Part shown: positions 33,433-40,803 of the stretch, in pieces
Layout of the letters: the number at the start of each line of letters is the position of its first letter
Numbering within the stretch: position 1 is the stretch's first letter
The notes under the pieces: generated by a model
Told to the model about the DNA's origin: nothing
The model's input: the letters and a program-made list of their open reading frames with translations, nothing else
The model's database searches: none
Made by a program: the position numbers and the translations under genes
NCBI RefSeq assembly: GCF_947498345.1
Contig: NZ_CANMJY010000001.1
Span: 558,001-622,000 of the forward strand
Reading direction: 5' to 3'
Length of the DNA: 64,000 nucleotides
Origin: an uncultured Winogradskyella sp.
Lineage (GTDB): Bacteria; Bacteroidota; Bacteroidia; Flavobacteriales; Flavobacteriaceae

Positions 33433-33793
33433 TGTAATATTCTATTAATAAAACTGTAAGTATTCCTAAAGTGTAAGCAATAATATCTCCGAACTGAAAT
33501 GTGCTTCCTAAAATAAGTTTAGCTGTAAAGCTATGTTGTAAATTAAAGTAGGTTAAGAAGGGCGTGAGTTGAAGCAATTCAATGCTATAGGCAATTAAGA
33601 GGACGACCAAAGCTGAGGCCCTCACACTCAGATTGGTGCATCCTCTAAAAATTGCATACAGTAAAATGACTACGAGATAATCGCCAAAAGTGTAGCGGAT
33701 AAATCCTGTTTTTATAATAAATGCAATGGCTAATTCTATTAAAAAGATAGAATGGGCTAATGCTAAATAATGTTTATTGAATCGTAGTTTCAT
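33395..33793 (-). CDS. DUF2809-type membrane protein
   Basis: 132 residues from the ATG at 33793. A longer reading from 33871 runs 26 codons into the upstream gene and is unlikely. The start MKLRFNKHYLALAHSIFLIEL, five hydrophobic helices and GFIRYTFGDYLVVILLY and ALVVLLIAYSIELLQL match the DUF2809 family. Function unknown. It begins 2 bases after the upstream stop and overlaps the DUF1361 gene. Confidence 0.85.
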   Translation of the reverse strand: MKLRFNKHYLALAHSIFLIELAIAFIIKTGFIRYTFGDYLVVILLYAIFRGCTNLSVRASALVVLLIAYSIELLQLTPFLTYFNLQHSFTAKLILGSTFQFGDIIAYTLGILTVLLIEYYNGNHKNTDTVKI

Positions 33794-33795
33794 AG

Positions 33796-34101
33796 TTATA
33801 AACCAATTAATTTTAATACAATGATAAAATATGCTATAGCTATGGGTATATTCATTAATAATAAGCCGCAATGGTAAAATAGTTCTAGCCTATATTTCCA
33901 AAAATAAAATGCTGATAGTAATACAGAAATGAATATTAAAAGATTAATTATCACAGCGATGTAGACATAGAATATGCCTATAGTCACTATTGGAGTGTAT
34001 GTTCTTGTTATTGCAAATAGAATTACCAAAATAGTACCTATTATAAAACTTACCAGAGCAGTAATTTTACAAGTGTTTTTTATGTTTTGGATAACTTTCA
34101 T
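33796..34101 (-). CDS. small four-helix membrane protein (101 aa)
   Basis: Hydrophobic segments at about residues 12-32, 37-62 and 75-98, with possibly a fourth. No motif recognised. It is the first gene of a three-gene leftward run with the DUF2809- and DUF1361-type genes, all membrane proteins, so they may act together; function unknown. Confidence 0.7.
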   Translation of the reverse strand: MKVIQNIKNTCKITALVSFIIGTILVILFAITRTYTPIVTIGIFYVYIAVIINLLIFISVLLSAFYFWKYRLELFYHCGLLLMNIPIAIAYFIIVLKLIGL

Positions 34102-34173
34102 AACGTTTATGATTTAATGAAACCTCGCTTATTTTTTACAGAATAACTTATGAGCGAGGCGCATCACACTAAC

Positions 34174-35553
34174 CTAACCATTGTGCCAATCTATTTTTCG
34201 TGACACATACATTACTATCGCTAAGATTATAAATAGGCCAATACTACCAACGAGTAAAGCATAATTTTCTAGTTGAATAACTACATAGATAAAAGCGTAT
34301 AATGCTGTTAATGAAATGCCTATAAAAGCTGGGAACTTAATGTTTTTGAGTATAGATTTTGAATAAAGTGTTATCAGTAGAACAACCGAAACGCCTGCAA
34401 TTAAGTATGCTTTTAAAAAGTTACTATGCTCTGATATGGATACTAACAATGTATAGAACATAATCAATGCTAACCCAATCATTAAATACTGAAAAGGATG
34501 AATGTGTATTTTACTCAAAGTTTGAATAAGAAAAAACAACAAAAAAGTTAAGCCTATAACTAAAAATCCATATTTGGCCGAGCGTTCACTTTTTTGGTAT
34601 TCATCGACTAAAACAACGAACTTAGTTCCAAAGGCAAACTGATTTAGATTTGGAATTTTATTGAAGTACATATTGGAAAAAGCACGGTTAATAGAAAGGA
34701 CTTTCCAATCTACTTTAAAACCATCTTTTGTAATACTTCGGGTCTCGTCATTAGGTGAGTAATTACCAATAAATCCAGGGTCTGCCCAATTAGAATCCAT
34801 AGACATTACTGTAGTCTTACCAACAGGTATAAGCTTTATTTGCTCACTACCATCATAAGTGATATTCATATCATATTTAAAAGTGTTTTTCAGCATAACT
34901 TCATTTAAGAAGCCTGTTTCTAGCTCATCTAAGTGATTTTTATAATTATTGTTTTCACTAAAATTTGTTTCAAAGGGGTAAGAATTTCCATTAAGCTTAA
35001 TTTCCATTTCAGTTTTTATACCTTTTAAATTGGTGGTTTTAAACAGCATTGATGCTTTATTCCACATAATATCCTCTTGTTTAATATCTTTAGAACTTAA
35101 GTCTATGGTATTAAAACGGCCATTCAATCTTATTTTTGAAGTAAAAACTGCAGATTCAAAATTTCCTAAGTGCAACGATTTTGATTTTACATTTGCATTG
35201 GTGCTTAGGGTTTCAGGAAATATGTAAGCATAATTAATATGTGTTTTAGTTTCTTTTATATATGCTTTAGTTTTTTCGTTAAAGGTTGAAGTTTCTGAGT
35301 AGGTCTTGTATGGAAGTTTTAAAATTGGGCCATACATTGTTACTTCATTTCCCCATTTGTTATTAATTTCTTTTACCACATCTTGCTGTCGGTATGCACG
35401 TTCTTCTATAAGGATATTAACATAGGTTAAAGGAATCAATAGAATCATTACGAGGATACCAACGATAATCATTCGTGCTGTTATAGATGTTTTTAACCAA
35501 TTTCCAAATTTATTAGGTTGATTAGGTGTATTTTGTTTTTCTGTGTTTTCCAT
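34174..35553 (-). CDS. creD: CreD-family inner membrane protein
   Basis: 459 residues. One N-terminal membrane segment (about 25-48) is followed by a large extracytoplasmic domain with the family blocks VVKEINNKWG, GPILKLPY and YSPNDETRSITKDGFKVDWKVL, and five C-terminal membrane segments starting after ERSAKYGFLVIGLTFLLFFL. CreD is linked to envelope stress and beta-lactam or colicin response in proteobacteria; in Bacteroidota it commonly sits beside a small winged-helix regulator, as here. It lies 24 bases downstream of the Coq4-like gene. Confidence 0.93.
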   Translation of the reverse strand: MENTEKQNTPNQPNKFGNWLKTSITARMIIVGILVMILLIPLTYVNILIEERAYRQQDVVKEINNKWGNEVTMYGPILKLPYKTYSETSTFNEKTKAYIKETKTHINYAYIFPETLSTNANVKSKSLHLGNFESAVFTSKIRLNGRFNTIDLSSKDIKQEDIMWNKASMLFKTTNLKGIKTEMEIKLNGNSYPFETNFSENNNYKNHLDELETGFLNEVMLKNTFKYDMNITYDGSEQIKLIPVGKTTVMSMDSNWADPGFIGNYSPNDETRSITKDGFKVDWKVLSINRAFSNMYFNKIPNLNQFAFGTKFVVLVDEYQKSERSAKYGFLVIGLTFLLFFLIQTLSKIHIHPFQYLMIGLALIMFYTLLVSISEHSNFLKAYLIAGVSVVLLITLYSKSILKNIKFPAFIGISLTALYAFIYVVIQLENYALLVGSIGLFIILAIVMYVSRKIDWHNG

Positions 35554-35577
35554 GGTGACGTGATTTTATATTATGTT

Positions 35578-36087
35578 TTATGCTTTCTGATATATGAGTG
35601 TTGACTTTGAAAAGATTATAGCTCGTAAATCATTCAAAGATGTATTTAGAAGCTTTCTATAGTCGAAATGATGAAAAGGATTAGCGTGCTTACCAGCTTT
35701 ATAAGACTTGTAGTAGTACTTATAATAGTCTGGAAGTATAGCAACACCTAGTAAGATAGCTCCATATAGATATGGGCTTCGTTTACCATTACCATAGCAA
35801 AGGCATTGCAAAGCGATTTCATCTTCGACTTTGGTACTGTAACCACAAAGTACATGATAACAATCGTGACGCTCTACTTTAGGAATGAGTTCAAAATTAT
35901 TTTCATCTAAGAATTTGCCCAAATGTCTTCCAAAAGTAGGTTCTGGTAGATTTAGTAAATCAGCTTTTGTGATATTCCAGGATTCATGATTTTTAAATAA
36001 TGAAGTGTACATACGTTGAGAATGTTCAAACATCCAAATGATTAGTTGTTTTCTTAAAGCTTTTATTTTGTGAAATAGGTTGTTCAT
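35578..36087 (-). CDS. Coq4-like metal-binding protein
   Basis: 169 residues. The Coq4 zinc motif is visible as RHDCYHVLCGYSTKVEDEIAL, that is His-Asp-x2-His-x11-Glu, followed by QCLCYGNGKRSP. The family is named from ubiquinone biosynthesis, which this phylum does not use, so the role here is unknown. No signal peptide; a hydrophobic patch near residues 107-118. First gene of the leftward unit with creD; a TACTTTG palindrome lies 60 bases upstream. Confidence 0.8.
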   Translation of the reverse strand: MNNLFHKIKALRKQLIIWMFEHSQRMYTSLFKNHESWNITKADLLNLPEPTFGRHLGKFLDENNFELIPKVERHDCYHVLCGYSTKVEDEIALQCLCYGNGKRSPYLYGAILLGVAILPDYYKYYYKSYKAGKHANPFHHFDYRKLLNTSLNDLRAIIFSKSTLIYQKA

Positions 36088-36146
36088 AGTAGATGGGTTT
36101 GATTTGGTTCAACGGCAAATTTTTTCATTACATGTTGTGTTTAAAG

Positions 36147-36165
36147 TACTTTGTTTTTCAAAGTA
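36147..36165. promoter_or_regulatory. palindromic operator, TACTTTG-N5-CAAAGTA (copy 1)
   Basis: Perfect 7-bp inverted repeat with spacer TTTTT, 60 bases upstream of the Coq4-like/creD unit and just after the winged-helix gene. The same palindrome with a different spacer lies at 37507-37525. Likely operator for the winged-helix regulator. Confidence 0.75.
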
Positions 36166-36183
36166 AATAATTAAAAAAATAGA

Positions 36184-36477
36184 TTATGTTTTCTTTATCA
36201 ATTTTTCTAGTGCTTCAATATGTTTTCTAAATTCTGCTTTACCGAGTTTAGTAGCGCTATATCTCGTATTTGGTTTTCGACCTATAAATTGTTTTTCTAC
36301 CAGTATATATTCTGCTTTTTCTAAAGCCTTGGTATGACTTGCTAAATTACCGTCTGTAGCTCCTAACAACTCTTTTAAGGTATTAAAATCAGCATACTCA
36401 TTAACCATTAGAACAGACATAATACCCAGTCGTATCCTGTGGTCAAAAAGTTTGTTTATGTTTGTGATTATGCTCAT
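36184..36477 (-). CDS. winged-helix transcriptional regulator (HTH_34 type)
   Basis: 97 residues. An N-terminal helix INKLFDHRIRLGIMSVLMVN, then a winged helix with recognition helix TLKELLGATDGNLASHTKALEKAEYI and wing VEKQFIGRKPNTRYSATKLG. It matches the small ArsR/MarR-like regulators that lie beside creD in this phylum. It probably represses both the upstream membrane-protein unit and the Coq4-like/creD unit by binding the two TACTTTG palindromes (inferred). A 7-bp hairpin covers the bases just before its start codon. Confidence 0.92.
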   Translation of the reverse strand: MSIITNINKLFDHRIRLGIMSVLMVNEYADFNTLKELLGATDGNLASHTKALEKAEYILVEKQFIGRKPNTRYSATKLGKAEFRKHIEALEKLIKKT

Positions 36478-36480
36478 AAT

Positions 36481-36498
36481 TTCCTGCTAAGGCAGGAA
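36481..36498. repeat. 7-bp hairpin next to regulator start (REP-like)
   Basis: TTCCTGC-TAAG-GCAGGAA, four bases before the ATG of the winged-helix gene. It could reduce translation of the regulator or be a dispersed REP-like element; TTCCTGC/GCAGGAA hairpins of this kind are frequent in flavobacterial genomes in my experience. Confidence 0.6.
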
Positions 36499-36509
36499 CC
36501 TCTTTTTAG

Positions 36510-36878
36510 TTAGAATATGTCATCGAATTTAGCACTAATCAAAATAGTATCGTTTAAAATTCTGATATTAATAATATCTTCCATTTGATAGCCATTAGTA
36601 TAATATCCAAAACTTTTTGATTTTTTTTGATTAGTTGACGAATTTACGAACGAGATAAGATAACTTCCATCAGATTTAACTTCATCCATTTTTATATCAA
36701 GATTTACCTGCTCTCCTTTCTTTATTTCGATAATTTGTTTTTTAGAATCTGGTATCAGATATAAAGAATCTATATCAAAATCACTTTCATTAGAAATGGT
36801 AAAATTTCCTTCGTTACGACTACATGAAAGTGTAATGGTAACTATTACTAATAACAGGATGTTAATAATGTTTTTCAT
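36510..36878 (-). CDS. putative lipoprotein (122 aa)
   Basis: From the ATG at 36878 (an upstream reading from 36971 overlaps the preceding gene). Leader KNIINILLLVIVTITLSC has a lipobox-like end with Cys19. The mature part is beta-rich and polar (NFTISNESDFDIDSLYLIPD), an immunoglobulin-like pattern. It lies 4 bases after the membrane-protein gene in the same leftward unit as the winged-helix regulator. Function unknown. Confidence 0.75.
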   Translation of the reverse strand: MKNIINILLLVIVTITLSCSRNEGNFTISNESDFDIDSLYLIPDSKKQIIEIKKGEQVNLDIKMDEVKSDGSYLISFVNSSTNQKKSKSFGYYTNGYQMEDIINIRILNDTILISAKFDDIF

Positions 36879-36882
36879 TATA

Positions 36883-37497
36883 CTATGATTTAGTATCGTA
36901 TTTAAAATGCATCCAGGTTCCATATAAAATATGCATAATACCAAAGCCAATAACCCATAGCCAAAATCCATAGCCAGGATAATAGCTAGCTATTAGTCCT
37001 AAAATAATTTCTATATACCCTAAATATTTAATATCACCAATACTATATTTTGATGCACTAACCAGAGCTAAACCGTAGAAGATAAGCATTAACCCTCCAG
37101 TTTGTCCATATCGTCCCTGGTTTAATATTATAAAACAGTAAATACCACCAACTATTAGTGGAATTAAGAAATTGAACAATAATCGACGTGAGGAGCTATC
37201 CCATATTTTTTCATTATTTTTTTTAGCCTTTCTAGTTGTAAGTATAATACCAGTTAAGGCACTTAAAAAGGCTACCATAAGTAGCACTAGCATGCTTGCC
37301 CAAAATACCCACCCATTAAATATGTATAGCTTACCACCACTATAGGTGACTACCAACCAATAAGCAACGGCAGCTCCAATTAAAGCATAGATACCAGCTA
37401 AGATTCCAGATAAACCACTCAATGATATAAAACGAGACGATTTGTTCATTAAACTTTTGATCTCGCTGATGTCTTTTAAATAATCTTCGTTGCTCAT
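36883..37497 (-). CDS. multi-pass membrane protein, regulator-linked
   Basis: 204 residues from the ATG at 37497, chosen because an upstream ATG at 37521 falls inside the operator. A short N-terminal charged helix (DISEIKSLMNKSSRF) leads to six hydrophobic segments (SGLSGILAGIYALIGAAVAY, VFWASMLVLLMVAFLSAL and others). The family is common beside winged-helix regulators in this group but uncharacterised. First gene of the unit and next to the second TACTTTG palindrome. Confidence 0.8.
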   Translation of the reverse strand: MSNEDYLKDISEIKSLMNKSSRFISLSGLSGILAGIYALIGAAVAYWLVVTYSGGKLYIFNGWVFWASMLVLLMVAFLSALTGIILTTRKAKKNNEKIWDSSSRRLLFNFLIPLIVGGIYCFIILNQGRYGQTGGLMLIFYGLALVSASKYSIGDIKYLGYIEIILGLIASYYPGYGFWLWVIGFGIMHILYGTWMHFKYDTKS

Positions 37498-37506
37498 AAT
37501 AAAAAG

Positions 37507-37525
37507 TACTTTGAAATACAAAGTA
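37507..37525. promoter_or_regulatory. palindromic operator, TACTTTG-N5-CAAAGTA (copy 2)
   Basis: Same 7-bp arms as 36147-36165, with spacer AAATA, 9 bases upstream of the membrane-protein start. Flanks are also shared (AAAG before, AATAA after). Probably controls the membrane protein-lipoprotein-regulator unit. Confidence 0.75.
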
Positions 37526-37674
37526 AATAAATTTATTTCATTCTCACAAAACTATTTTAGAAGATATTAACTAAATTTATGATTGAGCATTAAAGTAGAT
37601 TACATATGATTTCTATCAATACTCAATGTAACAGAATAAAAAATTTAGCGACTAATAATAAAAATTAAAATAAC

Positions 37675-38019
37675 ATGATTGGTCTTCTTTTTGCAATAGC
37701 TCAAATCTCTGGTGGAATCTTACTTGGACTGGCAACTCTCGATAAATGGGATGGTGAAAGCAATTTTTTTAACAAAATTGCTGGTGTATTAACCCCTTTT
37801 CAAACCGTTATAGGTGGAGCACTAGTGGTACTTCCGATTTTAAAATTTAGTCTATTGGGACTAGTAAGTATTTTGGGAGGTATACTCTTGTTAACTCATG
37901 CATTTGGTAAAGTTCCTGCTTTGGAAGGTTCACTTAGAAAACTTTCTGATAAGCTAATGCCTTTTAAAGCTATTATTGGTATAGCACTTATTGTGATAGG
38001 TATTTTAAGTGTTTTATAG
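37675..38019 (+). CDS. small membrane protein of unknown function (114 aa)
   Basis: Three to four hydrophobic segments with many Gly residues (LFAIAQISGGILLGLATLDKW, TVIGGALVVLPILKF, SLLGLVSILGGILLLTHAFG, FKAIIGIALIVIGILSVL). An internal repeat is suggested by matching LTPFQTVIGGALVVLP and LMPFKAIIGIALIVIG segments. It stands alone between divergent and convergent neighbours. Confidence 0.7.
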   Translation: MIGLLFAIAQISGGILLGLATLDKWDGESNFFNKIAGVLTPFQTVIGGALVVLPILKFSLLGLVSILGGILLLTHAFGKVPALEGSLRKLSDKLMPFKAIIGIALIVIGILSVL

Positions 38020-38020
38020 A

Positions 38021-38995
38021 TTATCCTTCAATCTTAAAGTCTAAAATCTTTTCATTTTTATAGTATAGACTTAAGAATTTAGATCTCTTTGATTTACATT
38101 TTAAATATGCTATGTAATTATTCATATCATTTTTTGTTAATGATAACCTTTTTAGTGTACTTTCATTGTTAAACTTGTAGTATATAGTACCATTGTAATT
38201 TTTACTTTTAAAGCTGATACTAACTTTTTTGCTATTACCAATGATTTGCAAAAGACCACTTTGAGAGTCTGAGAGTTGTAAGCCGCTTTCAAAATACTTT
38301 CTATAATAAATAGGACGAGAAAAAAAATCTTCCGTACTTAATGGATTTGCAATAAATTGAAATTCAGCTTGAGCTGGCAAATGTGATGTTAAGAATTTTT
38401 TGGGATTTGTAAAGAAATAGAAATCGTTAAAAAACTTAACCCATTTACCTGTAGTATTATTTAAATAACCAGAAGAGAACGTTACATCGATAAGTTTCCA
38501 TTTATTATTGATTTTTACAGCATTCCATGCATGATTTTTTAAATAATTTGGGTTTTCAATATTGTTTGCTGAAGTTTTAGTAATGCCTTTAATAATTTTC
38601 ACTTCAATATTAGATTTTAAACAAAGTTCTCTAAAAAGGTAGCTAAAGCCTAAACATAATGCTTTTCGATTTTTAAAAACTTTTTCAGCTGTTTTTTTGA
38701 TTTTTTGATTTTCAATACTTTTATTTAACCGCGCTGAGTCAAACACTATACCTAGAGTTTTGGGTTTTATAGCATTAAATGTATTTAAATCGTAAGTAAT
38801 ATTATATGCAGACCAGGTGTAAAATGCTCTTACCTTTTCTATATCTGAATTAAAATTAGTATTTACGTAAGATACTAATTCATCAATTTGGTTAAACTTT
38901 GGGTAGTTTTTAACCTTTTCATCAATCAATTTGTAATTTTGAGAGTAAGAATTTAAAATAAATAAAGTAAGTATAATTGTAAATAATGTCTTCAT
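38021..38995 (-). CDS. secreted transglutaminase-like protein
   Basis: 324 residues with a signal peptide (residues 1-18, cleavage near SYSQ). A transglutaminase/protease-like core is visible: a catalytic Cys in RKALCLGFSYLFREL (about residue 118), a His in NHAWNAVKINNKWKLIDVTF (about 160) and the following Asp. The C-terminal 150 residues are beta-rich and unassigned. Periplasmic peptidase or crosslinking enzyme by family; it ends 2 bases from the convergent small membrane gene. Confidence 0.85.
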   Translation of the reverse strand: MKTLFTIILTLFILNSYSQNYKLIDEKVKNYPKFNQIDELVSYVNTNFNSDIEKVRAFYTWSAYNITYDLNTFNAIKPKTLGIVFDSARLNKSIENQKIKKTAEKVFKNRKALCLGFSYLFRELCLKSNIEVKIIKGITKTSANNIENPNYLKNHAWNAVKINNKWKLIDVTFSSGYLNNTTGKWVKFFNDFYFFTNPKKFLTSHLPAQAEFQFIANPLSTEDFFSRPIYYRKYFESGLQLSDSQSGLLQIIGNSKKVSISFKSKNYNGTIYYKFNNESTLKRLSLTKNDMNNYIAYLKCKSKRSKFLSLYYKNEKILDFKIEG

Positions 38996-39024
38996 ATAAT
39001 AAATATATAATAATTTAATTTATC

Positions 39025-39411
39025 GTGAACCCGGCAGAAGCATACATTCTAAAGCAATCTGAGCCATATAGATCAATATTACTTCAATTGCAAACTATTA
39101 TAGAAGCTGTAGCTCCAAATGCAGAGTTGCTTTACAAATGGAGAATACCTTTCTTTTACAATAATGGTATCCCGCTATGTTTTTTGAATCAGTCTAAAGA
39201 TTATGTGGACTTAGCGTTTTGGCATTTTGACCAAATGGATCAGTATACAGAGCATTTTATAGATGCTAACCGAAAATCAATAAGATCATTGCGTTATAAA
39301 TCTGTAGAAGACATTAATCATGAAGTTGTGGTCTATGTACTTCAAAAGCAATTAGAAATTAACATCAATCCGTTTAAGTTAATTTTAAAGTCCAAACGGT
39401 CTAAAAGGTAG
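39025..39411 (+). CDS. DUF1801 protein
   Basis: 128 residues from a GTG start (MNPAEAYILKQSEPYRSILL). The family pattern is visible: YILKQSEPYRSILLQLQTII, ELLYKWRIPFFYNNG, DLAFWHFDQM and SIRSLRYKSVEDINHEVV. The fold is a small YdhG-like domain, with no assigned reaction. Its end overlaps the convergent kdsA gene by 11 bases. Confidence 0.88.
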   Translation: MNPAEAYILKQSEPYRSILLQLQTIIEAVAPNAELLYKWRIPFFYNNGIPLCFLNQSKDYVDLAFWHFDQMDQYTEHFIDANRKSIRSLRYKSVEDINHEVVVYVLQKQLEININPFKLILKSKRSKR

Positions 39412-40213
39412 AGACCAATTTTCTAATTGCAACCAGATTAGTTAGCAAACCTTCCAAATTATCTAAATGTAGCATATTGGCACCATCACTTTTGGCATTT
39501 GCAGGATTAAAATGTGTTTCAATAAATAAGCCATCTACATTGTTAACTACACCAGCTCTGGCTATAGTCTCAATCATTTCTGGTCGTCCACCTGTAACCC
39601 CTATACTTTGGTTTGGTTGTTGAAGCGAATGCGTTACATCTAAAACTGTAGGTGCATATTGGCGCATCGTTGGGATTCCTCTAAAATCTACAATCATATC
39701 TTGGTAACCAAACATAGTACCTCTATCCGTAATCCAGGCTTTGTCATTGCCAGCATCTTTTACTTTTTGTACAGCATGTTTCATAGCTTCGGGACTCATA
39801 AATTGTCCCTTTTTAAGGTTAACTACTTTTCCTGTTTTTGCAGCTGCAAAAACTAAATCTGTCTGTCTTACTAAAAATGCAGGAATTTGTAAAACATCAA
39901 CAAACTCAGCAGCCATTGTAGCATCAGATACTTCGTGTATATCTGTAACTGTAGGAACATTAAATGTGTCTGAAACTTTTTTGAGTATTTTCAAGGCTTT
40001 TTCATCACCAATTCCTGTAAAACTATCTATTCTACTGCGATTTGCTTTTTTAAAACTGCCCTTAAAAACATAAGGGATTTTGAGTTTATCAGTAATAGAA
40101 ATCACTTTTTCAGCAATACGTAATGCCATATCTTCACCTTCAATGGCGCAGGGTCCGCAAAGCAAAAAGAAATTTTCAGAATCGGAGTGTTTTAGTTTTG
40201 GAATTGAAATCAA
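39401..40213 (-). CDS. kdsA: 3-deoxy-8-phosphooctulonate synthase
   Basis: Condenses phosphoenolpyruvate and arabinose 5-phosphate to Kdo 8-phosphate, the first dedicated step of Kdo for the lipopolysaccharide inner core. At 270 residues it is complete. Diagnostic blocks are LLCGPCAIEGEDMA, FKGSFKKANRSRIDSF, VTDIHEVSDA, DRGTMFGY, DFRGIPTMRQY, VTHSLQQPNQ and NPANAKSDGANML. Cytosolic. It lies alone between the DUF1801 gene and a small membrane gene. Confidence 0.97.
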   Translation of the reverse strand: MISIPKLKHSDSENFFLLCGPCAIEGEDMALRIAEKVISITDKLKIPYVFKGSFKKANRSRIDSFTGIGDEKALKILKKVSDTFNVPTVTDIHEVSDATMAAEFVDVLQIPAFLVRQTDLVFAAAKTGKVVNLKKGQFMSPEAMKHAVQKVKDAGNDKAWITDRGTMFGYQDMIVDFRGIPTMRQYAPTVLDVTHSLQQPNQSIGVTGGRPEMIETIARAGVVNNVDGLFIETHFNPANAKSDGANMLHLDNLEGLLTNLVAIRKLVSTF

Positions 40214-40251
40214 AGCTTAAGACTTAAATATTAAGTCGCAAAGATAACATT

Positions 40252-40611
40252 TTAAAAAACCTTTTTTATGCTATTACGAATAATCCAAAGTGACATTACA
40301 AAGTTGCCAACCACTAATAGACCTCCATAAAACAATAAACGTTTAGAAGCTTCAGACCAATTCACAATATTGAGCACATTTGATAAATAAGCTAATATGA
40401 GGTAAGAAGACAAACAAACGAATATAATACCCAAAGAGAAATTTAATTTTCGATTAGGTTTAATCAATTGCCATAAAAAAGGAATTGCAAATAATAAGAT
40501 TGGATATGCAGAAAGCCCTTCACTTTTATTAATATCTGTAAACCAATATACGATTACCGATAAAAAATAAAGGTAGGGAATAAACTTAGTGTATTTGCTA
40601 ATTGCATTCAT
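40252..40611 (-). CDS. small four-segment membrane protein (119 aa)
   Basis: Hydrophobic segments at residues about 8-26, 34-52, 55-76 and 88-112, with a basic C-terminus. No motif recognised. It precedes kdsA on the same strand but with a 38-base gap, so co-transcription is possible. Function unknown. Confidence 0.7.
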   Translation of the reverse strand: MNAISKYTKFIPYLYFLSVIVYWFTDINKSEGLSAYPILLFAIPFLWQLIKPNRKLNFSLGIIFVCLSSYLILAYLSNVLNIVNWSEASKRLLFYGGLLVVGNFVMSLWIIRNSIKKVF

Positions 40612-40772
40612 CTGCTTTTAATTTTTTAGGGTTCAGACGTAAATAGCCCAATTAGCGGTTGATAAGAAAAGGCTTTTACTATTAATCAATTTCTATAACG
40701 ACAAGATACGAATTGAAATTGCCTGATTTTCAAATTATAACATATAATTAACGAAATGAGGATAATTAGATG

Positions 40773-40780
40773 TACCTTTG
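40773..40780 (+). promoter_or_regulatory. typA -7 promoter box
   Basis: TACCTTTG matches TAnnTTTG, the Bacteroidota -7 element, 24 bases before the ATG at 40804. A transcript starting about 40787 cannot include the upstream in-frame ATG at 40756, so the box decides the typA start. Confidence 0.75.
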
Positions 40781-40803
40781 CGCGCTTAAAATCAGCATCA
40801 GTT

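Noticed and set aside
33794-33871. Upstream start for the DUF2809-type gene
   Set aside because: Would run 26 codons into the preceding gene; the ATG at 33793 gives the normal family N-terminus.
39741-40073. 110-residue plus-strand ORF
   Set aside because: Antisense shadow of kdsA.
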